Source of the DNA: Mycoplasmopsis sturni DSM 22021
GTDB taxonomy: Bacteria > Bacillota_I > Bacilli_A > Mycoplasmatales > Metamycoplasmataceae
Direction: 5' to 3'
Assembly (NCBI RefSeq): GCF_000701485.1
Contig: NZ_JNIZ01000004.1
Span: 23,748-87,747, forward strand
DNA: 64,000 nt
Each line of letters opens with the position of its first letter. Position 1 is the first letter of the stretch. Below are positions 32,815-44,456 of the stretch, in pieces. Made by a program: the position numbers and the translations under genes. Below the pieces are notes generated by a model. It saw only the letters and a program-made list of their open reading frames with translations. It was not told the origin of the DNA and ran no database searches.

Positions 32815-33406
32815 AATTTCTTGGGAAGAAATTCAACCAGAAGTAAAAAGCTACTTCGAACTTCATCAATTCAAAACAATCTCTAAATCTCATTTAATTG
32901 TCATAATTTGTGAACACATTAAACCTAAATTGAATCATATGATTCGAAAAATACAATCTATTTATTATCGCGGTTGCACAGTTTCAACTGACGAAATCGA
33001 GAATTATATTTATAGTATTATTTTGGATATCATTCATAATTGAGATAATTTCAAGTATTTACCTTTTAGTGTTTGATTTTGAAAATCAGTTAAAATTAAT
33101 ACTTTGAATTATGTAAACAAAAACAATAATGCTCAATATTCTTTCGAAGATGGACTCCATAATAATATTAATTTAGATAAGGTATCTTACAATTATCATA
33201 GTGCTAATCAACAATCTAATTTGTGTGAAGTTTATAATTTAAATTTTTTAAAAAAGATTTTAAACAAAGAAGAGATTGAATTTTTAACAGAAATGATGAA
33301 TTTACCAAAACGCCCAAGAATCAACAAGCAAAGTTTAAAAGGCAAACTTATTTGTCAAATTAATAAAAAAATTAAAGAATTTTTAGAAATTTCAAACATT
33401 GAATAA
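32795..33406 (+). CDS. Divergent sigma-factor-like protein
   Basis: This 203-residue protein begins inside the end of rlmB (20-base overlap) at MAHQGNRISWEE. No family is obvious from motifs. The middle part (HNWDNFKYLPFSVWFWKSVKINTLNYVNK) resembles sigma region 2 with an F-x-x-x-x-W pattern, and the C-terminal part (NKEEIEFLTEMMNLPKRPRINKQSL) could be a degenerate region 4. In Bacillus the gene two places after rlmB is sigH, so synteny supports an alternative sigma factor. The call is inference; a hypothetical regulator remains possible. The upstream in-frame start at 32753 is rejected because it overlaps rlmB further without a ribosome-binding site. Confidence 0.5.
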
Positions 33407-33409
33407 ATT

Positions 33410-35131
33410 ATGAAAAAAACATTGAAAAAAGCGCTCTTATCAATATTTTTAATAGCATCATCTACAAGTGTGCTTTTTTCGTGCACTGAACCAACTATTA
33501 AACAAGACGCCGAAACTACAAATTCTGTAGTGGATAAAGATAAAAATAAAGATTTTGACAACAGAACCTCTAGTGAAACTTTAAATACAAAAAACACTAA
33601 AGAAGAAAATCCAAAAACCCAAGAAAATTATGTAAAACCAAGCGAAAAAAGCGAATTAAATTCTAATATTCAGCCTCTTTTGCCAGAAGAAAAACCGGTT
33701 ATAGTTCCAACAGAAGCAAAATTTGAGCTTTCAAAATCTTCAGATGATACAAAATTATCTACTAATAAGGATTATTTAAGTTCTCTAAATAAACGAACAT
33801 TTTCATTATCTGCTATATTTAATGAAAAAGAAAATGGCCATTGAACTTCTCCCATAATATTTCGCTCGGGTACAATTTGATTATTGGATTATAAAGTTAT
33901 TGAAGTTAACTCCAAAAAAGAACATTTAAAATTATTTTTTGCTTCTAATTTTCATGTTTTAAGTAAATATGCCAATAAAAATGATTATCCGGAATATTAT
34001 CAAAAAAATCTTCTAGAAAAAGAAAGCCTTGTTGAATATACACTTACTAAAGCAAAAGAAGTAATTCCAATATCTAATAAAAATTCTATTTTTAATTCTA
34101 ATTGATATAGTGTTTCTTTTAGGAATGACCCAGATATTGAGAAAACAACTTTTAAAAACTTTTTTATTGCTCGGAATTTCTTTAATGAAAATTTTGATAT
34201 TGCTCCTTCAACTCATCCAAGTTATAAAAAAAACTATTATGCTGATTTTGCAGTGATGGAAGTTGATATTGATTTAAAAGAAATTGCTCGAAATAAGAAA
34301 AATGGTAAGCAACTACGTAATAACCTACTTGATGCAATAGATGAAGTTAATAAGTCAATTGAGAAAATTCAAAATAATAATTTAATTAATAATAATGGAA
34401 AAATTCCGTATTATACCTTAGATTTTAGTACAGTTTCAAAAATTAGCCAAGACTTACAAAATACTTCATTTAACAAATCATTTTATTTAAATAATTATTT
34501 AAAAAATTATCTCTATAATACAAAACCAGAAAATACTTATATTTTAGGATATCCTCAAGATAGTAATAATAATATTTATCAATTTAAAAATTGAGAGCCC
34601 GAACAATGAAAAACATACGGTATTAAAAGAGATTCAAAATCGACATACCCTTATTATGTGGAACCGAACTTTCAAGTAAGCCCTGAATTTCACTTACAAG
34701 GCATTAATGAAGATTTATCATTTGATACAGAAGTTCAAAATAAATTCTACGGGTTTACTTATAAAATTGACTCTCAAATCTTAGCAGAACACGGAGCATC
34801 TGGTTCATTGGTTGTTGATGAACAAAATCTTCCTTTTGGTCTTTTATTTGGTTATATCCAAGAACCTCACTCGATACTTTTAAAATCTCAAAAGGATCCA
34901 AAAAAACTAATAAGAAAAGAGTATTGAACCTTACTTCTACAACCTTTGTCACAAAATATTAGGGTTATAACTGATCAAGGCGTTGTAGAACCATTTAATT
35001 TAATTGATTCAAGAGATAAAAAACTCTATCCAAATCAAAAAGTTTCGTATCAATCACGTTTAGAAACTGTTTTTGGACATGATTGACAAACTGCAATTTT
35101 TGGTGGAGAAACTCTAAAAATTGAGCCTTAG
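33410..35131 (+). CDS. DUF31 lipoprotein, putative MIP-type serine peptidase
   Basis: This 573-residue protein has a lipoprotein signal with lipobox LFSC (Cys about residue 25), a Lys/Glu/Ser-rich linker to about residue 115, then a DUF31 trypsin-like domain. The family includes mycoplasma immunoglobulin proteases (MIP), which cleave antibody held by a partner MIB. The expected catalytic His is in FFASNFHVL (His182) and the Ser in HGASGSLVV (Ser464). No MIB-like gene is adjacent, so either the partner lies elsewhere or this member has another substrate. Several Trp are TGA. It starts 3 bases after the previous stop. Confidence 0.78.
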
Positions 35132-35157
35132 CAAATTTAAAAAAATCTTTTGATTTT

Positions 35158-35182
35158 CCGAATTTTATGCTTCGGCTTTTTT
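35158..35182 (+). terminator. Intrinsic terminator
   Basis: The stem CCGAA / TTCGG with 8-base loop and a T-rich tail lies 27 bases after the DUF31 lipoprotein stop. Confidence 0.7.
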
Positions 35183-35339
35183 CTTCCTTTTTAGATTTTA
35201 AAAATATACTAATCTTAGCGATTTTTCTTATTAAAGAAAATTCTGTGAAAATATGGAAATTTTATTAAAGTTCTAGCAATTCTTTTTATAATAGTAAGGC
35301 AAGAAAATTAAAAAAAGAAGTTTAATAAGGAGTTTTAAG

Positions 35340-35990
35340 ATGAGCAAAAAAACAAGACATTCAATTATCTTAATTAATGGAAAAAGAAGGTCAGGAAAGG
35401 GTCTTCTTTCTTCTGCGATTAAAGGGTTAGCTGAAAAGAAGGATTACAAAAATATTTATGTCTTATCCTTTGCTCAACCAATTAAACAAATTACTGAACC
35501 TATATTACATGAATTACAATGAGACGGGAAAGATAAAGAAATTGTTCGTCCTTTGTGAATTGCTATGGGGGAAGTAGGTAGAAACATCAATAATAATATT
35601 TGATGTTCAAAAGTAATGGACAAAATTAAGGAATTAGTTTCTCAGTCGGTAAATCAAGGTAAAAATAGTCTTTATTTGATTGATGATTTAAGATTCCCTA
35701 ATGAATTAGATTATTTTAAAAGTTCTCTTTCAGAATTAAAAACTATTGCTGGACCTAATCACGATGTCACTATTAATGCCATTAGAATTCAGAAGTTTTT
35801 CGATGCGAAAAAATTTGTTCCAGGTGTTGATGATAACTCAACCGAAATTAGTTTTGATAAACTAGTTAACATTTGTTTTGATCACATCGTACCAGACAAT
35901 ATATTAATCGATGAAAACTGAAATGCAAACTTCAAGCAAGTTGAAATTTACGCAAAAATTATTTACGATAATTTTCTTAAGACAAATTAG
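35340..35990 (+). CDS. P-loop nucleotide kinase-like protein
   Basis: The 216-residue protein has a P-loop GKRRSGKG at residues 14-21, a LSFAQPIK segment and LIDDLRFPNE at about 113-122, an arrangement seen in phage-type deoxynucleoside monophosphate kinases. Phosphorylation of dNMPs is a family-based guess. TAAGGAGTTTTAAG gives a strong ribosome-binding site. The next gene, a nuclease, starts 3 bases after its stop. Together they look like a captured phage gene pair in a housekeeping region, but base composition does not differ visibly. Confidence 0.6.
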
Positions 35991-35992
35991 TT

Positions 35993-36826
35993 ATGTCAAC
36001 ACGAAAATTCTATAACAATACTCATTATTTCATCGATGAGAAAGAACAAGTTGTTCGTTTAGCACCTAGTTTTCATGAAGAATTACTTACTTTTAATAAA
36101 TTTAAAGGATTTAAGAAAATCGGAGGTTCAACAGTTAGTGATGTTTTAGGTACCGGTTCTTTTAAGTCTGAATTTGCAGCTTTTTGTCATATTGCAAGAA
36201 TTAAATTACCTGTATTAACTAAAAAATATATTCATGCTGGTGAAGTTCTAGAACCTAGAATTTTTGAAGTATTAAGAAAATTTCAACCAAAACTTACTAT
36301 TGAAAATTATGTAGCCAAAGATTATAATTATAATTTTTTTGAAGGGAAAGACGATATTCTTTCAGGTGTGCCTGATGGATATATCAAAGACACCAATTGT
36401 ATAGTAGAAATCAAAACAGCCGGAGAAAAGAAAATGTCTTATTGAGAAGCTAATGGTGTTGAATCATCATACCGTAAGCAAGCTCAACTTTATGGTTACC
36501 TAATGAAAGCTACAAGTTATAAAATTGTCGCTCTATTTTTAAGGGATGAAGAAGGCGATTACGAATTTCCAGAGAATATCGACTTACGCAAAAGACATAT
36601 TAAAGCGTATGATTTTTTAGTTAACTATGATGAAGCAGAAGATGATATTCAAAAAGTAAAAGATTGATATCGTCATTTTACTACAATAGGTGTTTCTCCT
36701 AAGTACAATCGAGTTAGTGATGCCGATCAAATTGAGTACTTAAAGTGTCAAAATGAACAAGAGTGAGCACAACTATTAGAGCGCTGAAAACGTGAAGGAA
36801 AAGCAGACTTAGATTCACAAGTGTAG
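35993..36826 (+). CDS. YqaJ-like PD-(D/E)XK nuclease (MAGa7180 type)
   Basis: The 277-residue protein has the lambda-exonuclease/YqaJ pattern: Glu in GEVLEPRIFE (about residue 83-90), SGVPDGYI with Asp128, VEIKTAG with Glu139-x-Lys141, then QAQLYGYL as the Gln-x-x-x-Tyr motif. Such enzymes are 5'-3' exonucleases or recombination nucleases. A mycoplasma family of putative nucleases named after MAGa7180 looks the same. It is coupled to the P-loop kinase gene and ends in a terminator that overlaps its stop. Confidence 0.75.
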
Positions 36827-36848
36827 TAGCAGGGATGCTACTTTTTTG
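36825..36848 (+). terminator. Intrinsic terminator overlapping the nuclease stop
   Basis: The stem AGTAGCA / TGCTACT with loop GGGA is followed by TTTTT and begins within the stop codon. Confidence 0.9.
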
Positions 36849-36871
36849 CTTTGCTTCAAGAAAGGAAGAAT

Positions 36872-37774
36872 ATGAATTATAACTTCAAAGGAATGTTAAA
36901 AAATTCTTGAAATAGCGATAGTTTTATCGTTGAATTAGTCGCGTTACTCTTTTTAACTTTCTTTGTATTGCTTTGAAAATGAATTGCTGATGCATATATC
37001 AAAAAGCATAAAAAACTCTTTTTATCGTCAACTTGAACATTAACAACATTTTTGATGATTGTTTTATCATGAGCTAACAGTCATTATTTAACTAATTCTT
37101 CTCCTACGCCAATTGGAAATCCAATTGTAATCTTTGGACAGATCTTCTTACAAGCTTTTAATGCGAACTCATCTATTTTAGGCAATAATGCCAATTTAGG
37201 TGAGATTCATTATCAAGGGATTTTTTATTTGCTAGGGGGAGAATTTATTGGTTTCGTTCTTGGAGTTGTTTTATTTTTTGTAATTTTTGCTGGAATTAAA
37301 AGATTAAAACAGCCACAATTTGCTTTACTTAACAATGTTAGTGTTGAAGAAATATTTAAAGTTGAAGCAGACAATTCAATTTATTATGGAATTAAGGAAG
37401 GTATTTTTATAACCATCTTTAGTATTTGTTTGCTTTTTATACCATACATTAATCCTACAGCATATAGTACCAGCTTGTTCTTTAATATGTTAATTTTGAT
37501 TATTGCTGTTTTCTTTATGCTATATTTATCAAGTTATTTTGGTTTTTTTGCCTTTAATTTATTTATTGCTCTTTTGTTTCATCTTATTAATTTGATTATG
37601 ATTTTCAAAAGAGAAAGACAAAATAATCAACAGATTAAAAATATTGCGTTGCAAAATAAATTTTTAATTATTAATGTTCTTACTTTAGTAATAGTTTCGA
37701 TTATTATTCCAATGCTAGTTGCAATTATTGCGGTCCAAATTGCTATTACGAAAGGTATTAAATTAACTTTTTAA
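36872..37774 (+). CDS. Multi-pass membrane protein of unknown function
   Basis: The 300-residue protein has about seven membrane segments. The segment with GNPIVIFGQ followed by LLGGEFIGFVLGVVLFFV faintly recalls an aquaporin half-repeat (NPxV loop followed by a GEFxG helix), but the second NPA box is missing, so I do not call it a channel. AAAGGAAGAAT is the ribosome-binding site. The large M23 lipoprotein starts 2 bases after its stop, so both are probably one transcript. Confidence 0.7.
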
Positions 37775-37776
37775 TT

Positions 37777-40700
37777 ATGAAAAAAACATTAGTATTTTCT
37801 TCTTTGACCACAGCGTCATTGCTTACTCCTACATTATTAATTAGTTGCAAAAGCGAAGAGCAACAAGTTTCTAAAAAAGAATTCGATCAATTTGTAAACA
37901 CCAATGTATCTTTAAAACAAATTGATCATAATCTAAGTAACAAAAGCGCTTTTGAAGCTAGTTCTTCAGATTTTGAAGTTGTTACTGAAGAACAAAATGC
38001 AAATTTAAAAACTTCACTAAGAGCGGTTACAAATTTATCCTCAATTAATGTTAATAGCGCTTTAAAATCTCAATATGCAGATAAAATGATTCGGGGAGAA
38101 GGTCTTTTTGAGATTAAAATTGCATTTACTAATCCTAATGGAGAAGTTTTTAATCAAGTTGTTTATCAACTCCAGCCAAGATATAAAGATTTAACATCAG
38201 AAAAACCTAAACTCCAACAAGTAGCTAACTTATTAAAAGCAGAATATTCAAAAGATATTTTTGATTTGACTAATCAAGTTAGTGATTTTAAGAATTTTAA
38301 TTTAATTGATAATGCTTTTAATACTAAAGAGATCCGTGTGTCTGATGCTGATGGTTTTTATACTGATGCTGCTATTTTAGAAAATAATCTTTTAAATGGT
38401 GTGATTAAGGCACTTCCTTTTGCGGCCATCAACTCACAAACATCACAATATTTGCGAGCATATAAGCAAAATGCACACCAAAATGACACTCAACTTATTA
38501 TTGGAACAAAATACTTACCAACTTTAACTAGTTTACTTGGTAAAAATTACAAACTAACATGAGGACTTAATCTCAAAAAAGTTCCTGAGCTAAGTGATAA
38601 GCAGCTTAACCAAATTAAACCAAGTCAACTTTCAAGTCAACAAATTCAAAAAGCTTTAACCTTAGTTCGTGTTGAGTCTCGTAAAACAGGGCTAAGTAAA
38701 CAATTTCCACAAGAATATTTGAATAATCTTGTTCAAACAATTAGCAATCGAGTAGCTTATGATAACCAAGGTAAATTAAAAATTCAAGCTACCTTAACTT
38801 TACCTTTGCTAGATAATGCCAAATATGTTGATGAGCAAGGAATTATTGATTATCAAAATGAACAAAAAAGCATTAACCTTGAATTTGGTGGGTTTGAAGG
38901 TGATACTACTGCACAAGAAAATATTGATTTTGAAAATCAAGACGCTAACATTGTTGAATTAAGTAATTCGGATAATGTTTTAAATCATTTACAAAGTACT
39001 TTTGAAAATACTTCAGCTCTACCATTTTTAAATCTTGCTGCAGGTGTTGATTTACCAAAATTAACAAAACAAACTAACTTTATCAAAAATGGTTATATCG
39101 GACAATTTATTGCTATTGATGATGCCAAAATTAAAGCTTATTTAGTTGAAAAATTTCCTAAATATGCAAAATTAATCAATAAATTAATTTTTAGTGTTCG
39201 TTATCATGATATTCAAGTTGATAGAAGCAACTTTAATAATTTCATTTTTCCTATTGATATAATTCATAACTTAGATAATCAATTAGGTTTATATGAATTT
39301 AGAACCATTAACTTTATTATTCCTAATGTTGGAAGCGACAATCTAACAGAACAACAAAAAGAGCTTACTTCAAAATTTAACGAATTTGCTCAATTAATTA
39401 ACTCTGATAATCTAAAAGTTACTACCCCTTCACTTGCTGAAGTTGAAGCAATTAAAGGAAGCGAAACATTTGAAGAACTCTCAAAACAAAAGTTAACACA
39501 AATTTTCAAATTAAGCATTCAAAAATCAATTCATGAAAAGCTTAATCAACTATGAGATGAGAAAAAATATCAATACCACTTATTTATTTCAGGATTTAAC
39601 TTTGACAAACAACTTGGAAAAATGAATCTTAAAGTGCGTTTTGCATTAGCGGATCAAAGTAACGAATATGCCAAATTAAAAGAAATCCAAAAAGATCTTA
39701 GCGATGATCAAATAAAAAAACTTTTATCAAGTGCATCCAAAACTAACTTAGGGGCTGATTTTAATCTAGTATTTGATTATTTAGATAGTCCAATTTATCA
39801 ACTTTTAAAAGAAGAACAGGCTGCTTCTTGAGTAGATGTTAATGTTTTACAAACAAATAAATTCAATTATGATTATCAAAACTTTAAGATTAATGATTTT
39901 ACCTTTACCAATAGTGGGCACTTTAAAACATTAAAGCTGCTAGATGCTCAAAAAATAGATGATAAAAATATTTTATTTAGATTTAAAGGAATTGATGCTC
40001 TTACATTTGATGAAATTATTTTTACCAAAAAATATGGTTTAGGACACCTTTCTTATCCACTTGGAAAAGAATTTACAAACAAAAATTCAAAATCTTATAA
40101 CTTTATTGCTGGTTCTTTAACTAGAGATTTATTACCAAAAGTTAATACTCAAATTTTCAGTATTTTTGGAAATAATATTATTGCCGGTGGATATGATGAA
40201 TTAAGAGGTTTTTATGCTAGTGCTCCTAAATATCCTTATCAATTACACTTAGGAGAAGATTATTTAGTTAATTCAAAACATCCTATTTATGCTCCTTATG
40301 ATGGTGAAATTGTTGGAATTGTTTATTCAGAAAGAGCCGGAAAAGATAAAAATGTAGCCGAAGGTATCGGAACAACAATGCTTATGCGTGTGAAACTAGC
40401 TGATATTCCTTTATCATCAAAAGATAAAGAGAAGTACTTTTTAGATTCTGAATACGTTTACATTGGTTATATTCATGTGGACCAAGAAAAAACCTTTAAC
40501 AACACAATGCTCAATATTGTTCCATTCCAAAAAACTGAAGGTAAAGGTGACCGTCAAAATATCGTGACTTATGCTGATTATAAAGATCCTAAAACAGGAG
40601 AAACTAGACACATAACGCCTGATAATCCACTTAAAGTTAAACAAGGTGATATTATTGGCTATGTTGGAACTGAAGGTGAAAATGGAGGTTGAATGCCACA

Positions 40701-41094
40701 CGTTCACATTTCAGTTGTTGCTGGTGGAGAGAAAAATTTCAACGACAATTATTACTACACAACCAAAAAAGATTACTATCCAACACGTTGAAAACGTAAA
40801 TACAATCCTGATTCTGAGGGTACATGATCATCAATTAGAGTGCCAGGAGTAGCTTTCAGTTATGAAGATTATTCTTTAAATACCCAAAATGCAAAATTAC
40901 CTAAATTAAATCCAACAACTGGAGAAAAAATTAAAGGTGAGGAAAACTTAGAAAAACAATATTCATATGCTATTTTCCCAATTCAAAACCAAGAATTAAA
41001 AGATGGACTTAGAAATCCAAATATCTTATTTAAACTTAGAGGGGAAGATACTTATGCTTTCTCAATTGAACGTCTTTTTGCTCTAGAAAAATAA
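37777..41094 (+). CDS. Large lipoprotein with M23 metallopeptidase domain
   Basis: This is a 1105-residue surface lipoprotein: signal peptide and lipobox LISC (Cys about residue 24), then about 780 residues of unrecognised repeated-looking helical and beta sequence, then an M23 (LytM/lysostaphin-type) zinc peptidase domain. Zinc and catalytic residues are intact: His824 and Asp828 in HLGED, and His975/His977 in HVH. M23 enzymes normally cut peptidoglycan cross-links, which mycoplasmas lack. The arrangement matches the mycoplasma MSC_0775-type lipoproteins. It follows the membrane protein with a 2-base gap. Possible targets are host or competitor proteins; that is inference. Confidence 0.85.
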
Positions 41095-41355
41095 TAATAA
41101 TGAATAATTTTTATCATTCAAAGCAAAAAAGATGAAAAACTACCTCAAAATGTGGAAATTTTTTAATTTTTTCCACATTTTTTTATGCTCTTTTCCGATT
41201 CTTTGCGAAATTATTGGCAATTCAAATAAAATATTTATGTGTTATTTTCGTCGTCTTTGCATTTTGAATAACACATAAAAGATATTTAATTAAATTTAAA
41301 ATTTAAAATTCACAAATAGTTCTTTCGAAAATTATTATTAAATGAAAGGGGAAAA
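41095..41355 (+). promoter_or_regulatory. Region upstream of ptsG
   Basis: This 261-base gap contains a symmetric AAATGTGGAAATTTTTTAAT..TTTTTCCACATTT inverted repeat (about 41148-41183), a likely terminator of the M23 lipoprotein transcript. A ptsG promoter should lie beyond it, but I cannot pick one -10 with confidence. Confidence 0.5.
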
Positions 41356-43989
41356 ATGTCAGGAACATTAGGAACATTAAAACAAAAATTCCAAAGCCTT
41401 TTTGCTAAAAAACCTAAAAACACTGATAACAGTGGTCAAAGCAAAGCTAAAAAAGTTCTTGGAAAAATTTCTGGTGCATTTATGCTTCCTATTGCAATTA
41501 TGGCTATTTCAGGTCTTTGACTTGGAATTGGTGCTGCAATTAACTCAAACACTAGTGATGAGTCGCTAAAAATGTTCGGAAGTTTTATCCAACAACTTGG
41601 TAACCCTGTTTTTGCTGCATTGCCTTTACTTTTTGCTGTCGCAATGGTAATTGCTTTTACAGATGAAGCCGGAGTTGCTGTTTTTGCAACCATTATTGGA
41701 TTTTTAGTCTTTCTAGCAATCCAAGATGCTTTAATTAAAGAAGTTAAATTTGTAGCAACTGCTACCATCAATGAAAACGGAAAAGATGTAACATTACTTC
41801 TATCAAAAGCATCACAAATTGATTTAGCAAACAAAACCATTACTTTTGATGGTGGCGTAACTAAAAGCTTTAATGATCTAGCCAATGTAAATTGAACTGA
41901 AAGCTCAACAGGTTCAACAGTTGACTTAACTGGATTATTAACAAATAACCAAACTTATGTTGAATTAGGAGGAAACCAATTTAACATTGATAAAATTGGT
42001 GACAACCTTGGATACAATATTTTATTTGTTGAAGGTGGTAGAGCTCCTTGAACAGTTAAAGCCGTTGTTTCAAACCAACTTGGATACGTAAAATCACTTT
42101 CTACTTCAGTATTTGGTGGTATTCTTATTGGTATCTTAGTTCAATGAATCTACAATAGATTCCACACAATCGCTTTCCCAGCAGTATTTTCATTCTTTGC
42201 TGGAAAAAGATTTGTAGCAATTATTACAGTTCCATTTACTGCAGCACTTTCAGTTGCATTCTTATTATTCTGACCATGAGTTGGAACAGGACTTAGTATT
42301 TTTGGGAACGCTTTAGGTAAAGTTCCATATGGATTTGAATCTCTTATTTTCGGGTTTATTGAAAGATCACTTATTCCATTTGGACTTCACCACGCGTTCT
42401 ACTCACCGCTATGATACTCACAAGCCGGAGGAGATTTAGCCTTCTCATTAGCGCAATGACAACAAGCAAACTCTTCATGATTGAATGATCAAACATTACA
42501 ATTAGAGACATACAAAAACCTTAATTTACTTATCAAACAAATGCAAATTGAAGGAGAGCAATATGTTGGTGATTCATCAATGGCTCTTAAATTAGTTCAA
42601 TTACCATTTAATGATATTACTTTCCAAAAAAATGGTGAAAACGTAACCTTACCATTATTTGACTTTATTTCAAAAGAAATTGGAATTAAAGTAGGAAGAT
42701 TCGCTGATGGTAAATTCTCATTTATGATGTTTGGATTACCAGCAGCAGCAGCTGCAATGGTTGTAGCAGCACCAAAAGAAAACAGAAAAGTTGCTCTTAG
42801 TGCTGTTGTTCCTTCAGCAATTACATCATTTGTAACTGGTGTAACTGAACCAATTGAATTTACATTCTTATTCTTATCACCTGCTTTATTCTGAGGATTC
42901 CATGCAGTTCTTGCAGGATTCTCATTCATGTTCGCTAACTTACTTGGAGTTCACGTACCAATGGCGTTCTCAGGTGGAGCACTTGATACACTTATTTACG
43001 GAATTATTCCATTCCAAAAAGGAACCAATTTCTACTGAACACTTGTTGTTGGACTTGCATATGTCCCAATTTACTTCTTCTTATTCTGATGATGAATTAA
43101 ATTTAAAGATCTTGCAACTCCAGGAAGAGGTGGAAACACAAGATTATTTACCAAAAAAGATATGGCAGCTAAACAAGGATCAGGTGATATCGATCCTCAA
43201 GCATTAGCTATTGTTGCTGCATATGGTGGAACATCAAATATTGTTGCTTACACTAATTGTGCTTCTCGTTTAAGATACGACGTGCATGATGCAAATAAAG
43301 TTGATGTAGATGCTCTTAAAGCAGCAGGTGCAATTAACGTTATTAAGCAAGGAAACCATGTTCAAGCTATTTTCGGACCTGTTGCCGAACAAATTAACGT
43401 TAAAATTAGAAATTCACGTGAAAGCATTGCTAAACTTGAAGTTGAAGGAATGGCTAATGTTCAAGCTAACCTTGGAGCAAAAGAAGCAAGCCAAGAAAGC
43501 AATACACAAAGCAAACTTAAAGAACCTGTTGTTTTAGGTTCTGTGGCTAACGGAAAATTAATTACTCTTGAAGAAGTTAATGACGGAGTATTTTCAACCA
43601 AAGCACTTGGTGATGGATACGCTGTTGAGTTTGAAGCAACTAAAACAGGAAAAGTATATGCACCAGTTGATTCAGAAGTAAAAGTTGTTTTTGGAGAAAG
43701 CAAACATGCTTACGGGCTTTCAACTAAAGAAGGTGTTGAATTATTAATTCACATCGGAATTGACACAGTTAATTTAAATGGTGAAGGATTTACTTCATTT
43801 GTTAAAGTAGGGGATAAAGTTAAACGTGGTGATTTGATTGCTGAAGTTGATCTTGAAGTTCTTAAAAAACATAACGTTAAATCATGCCCAATTGTAATTG
43901 TGCTTAATGAAAGTCAACACAAAGATATTACTTTTAGATCAGAAGCTAAAGAAGTTAGTCCATCATATGATGTACTTAAAGTACAATAA
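41356..43989 (+). CDS. ptsG: Glucose PTS transporter, fused EIICBA
   Basis: This permease imports and phosphorylates glucose using phosphate from HPr. The 877-residue protein has, in order, an EIIC membrane domain (to about residue 600, with GLHHAFYSPLWY and VTGVTEPIEFTFLF), an EIIB domain with phospho-Cys635 in TNCASRLR, and a EIIA(Crr-like) domain with phospho-His799 in LIHIGID. An extra segment of about 120 residues between the first EIIC helices is common in mycoplasma PtsG. AAAGGGGAAAAATG is a strong ribosome-binding site. It is monocistronic with a strong terminator. Confidence 0.95.
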
Positions 43990-44010
43990 TAAAATCTTAA
44001 TGATTATAAA

Positions 44011-44037
44011 AAGTCACAACTAAGTTGTGACTTTTTT
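44011..44037 (+). terminator. Intrinsic terminator after ptsG
   Basis: The perfect 10-bp stem AAGTCACAAC / GTTGTGACTT with loop TAA is followed by TTTT. Confidence 0.9.
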
Positions 44038-44456
44038 CTTTGCTTTATAAAGTTTGTGTTTTACCTCAAAATAACTATTTTCATTATTTATATCTTCTTT
44101 TTCTAAGAAATTGAGCTTCTCCAGTAAATGCATCTTTATTTATAACCTTAGTCAATATTACCAAAAAATAACTACTTGTTTATAAGCTTTTATTAAGTTA
44201 GAATTAATAAATTTTTCAAAAATTGTAAATTGTATTTATATATTAATTTATTTATATTTTTATTGTCTAATTTTCTAGTAATTATGATTATTTATTCATA
44301 TAAAAAGGAAAGAAATAAATAGTTAACAAGCTGCTTTGTTTTTTAAAATATATTATTTGTTTGTATTATTTACTAAATTAATTTTTATTTTTGTCTTATT
44401 TTTGATTTTTTTGTCCCAGAAAGGACTATAATTTACTGGTAAGAATAGAGGACAAC
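44038..44456 (+). promoter_or_regulatory. Gap before the IetAS-type module, with its promoter
   Basis: About 420 bases of low-complexity AT-rich sequence carry no gene. TATAAT at 44427-44432 is a clear -10 for the ATPase gene, giving a short leader with the AGAGGA ribosome-binding site. The 11-mer AATAACTACTT at 44167 recurs at 63903 near the right end of the window. Confidence 0.6.

Noticed and set aside
36872..37774. Aquaporin-like channel call for the 300-residue membrane protein
   Set aside because: Only one NPx box is visible and the second half-repeat is missing.
41436..41885. 150-codon minus-strand frame inside ptsG
   Set aside because: It is a shadow of the EIIC domain coding sequence and has no ribosome-binding site.
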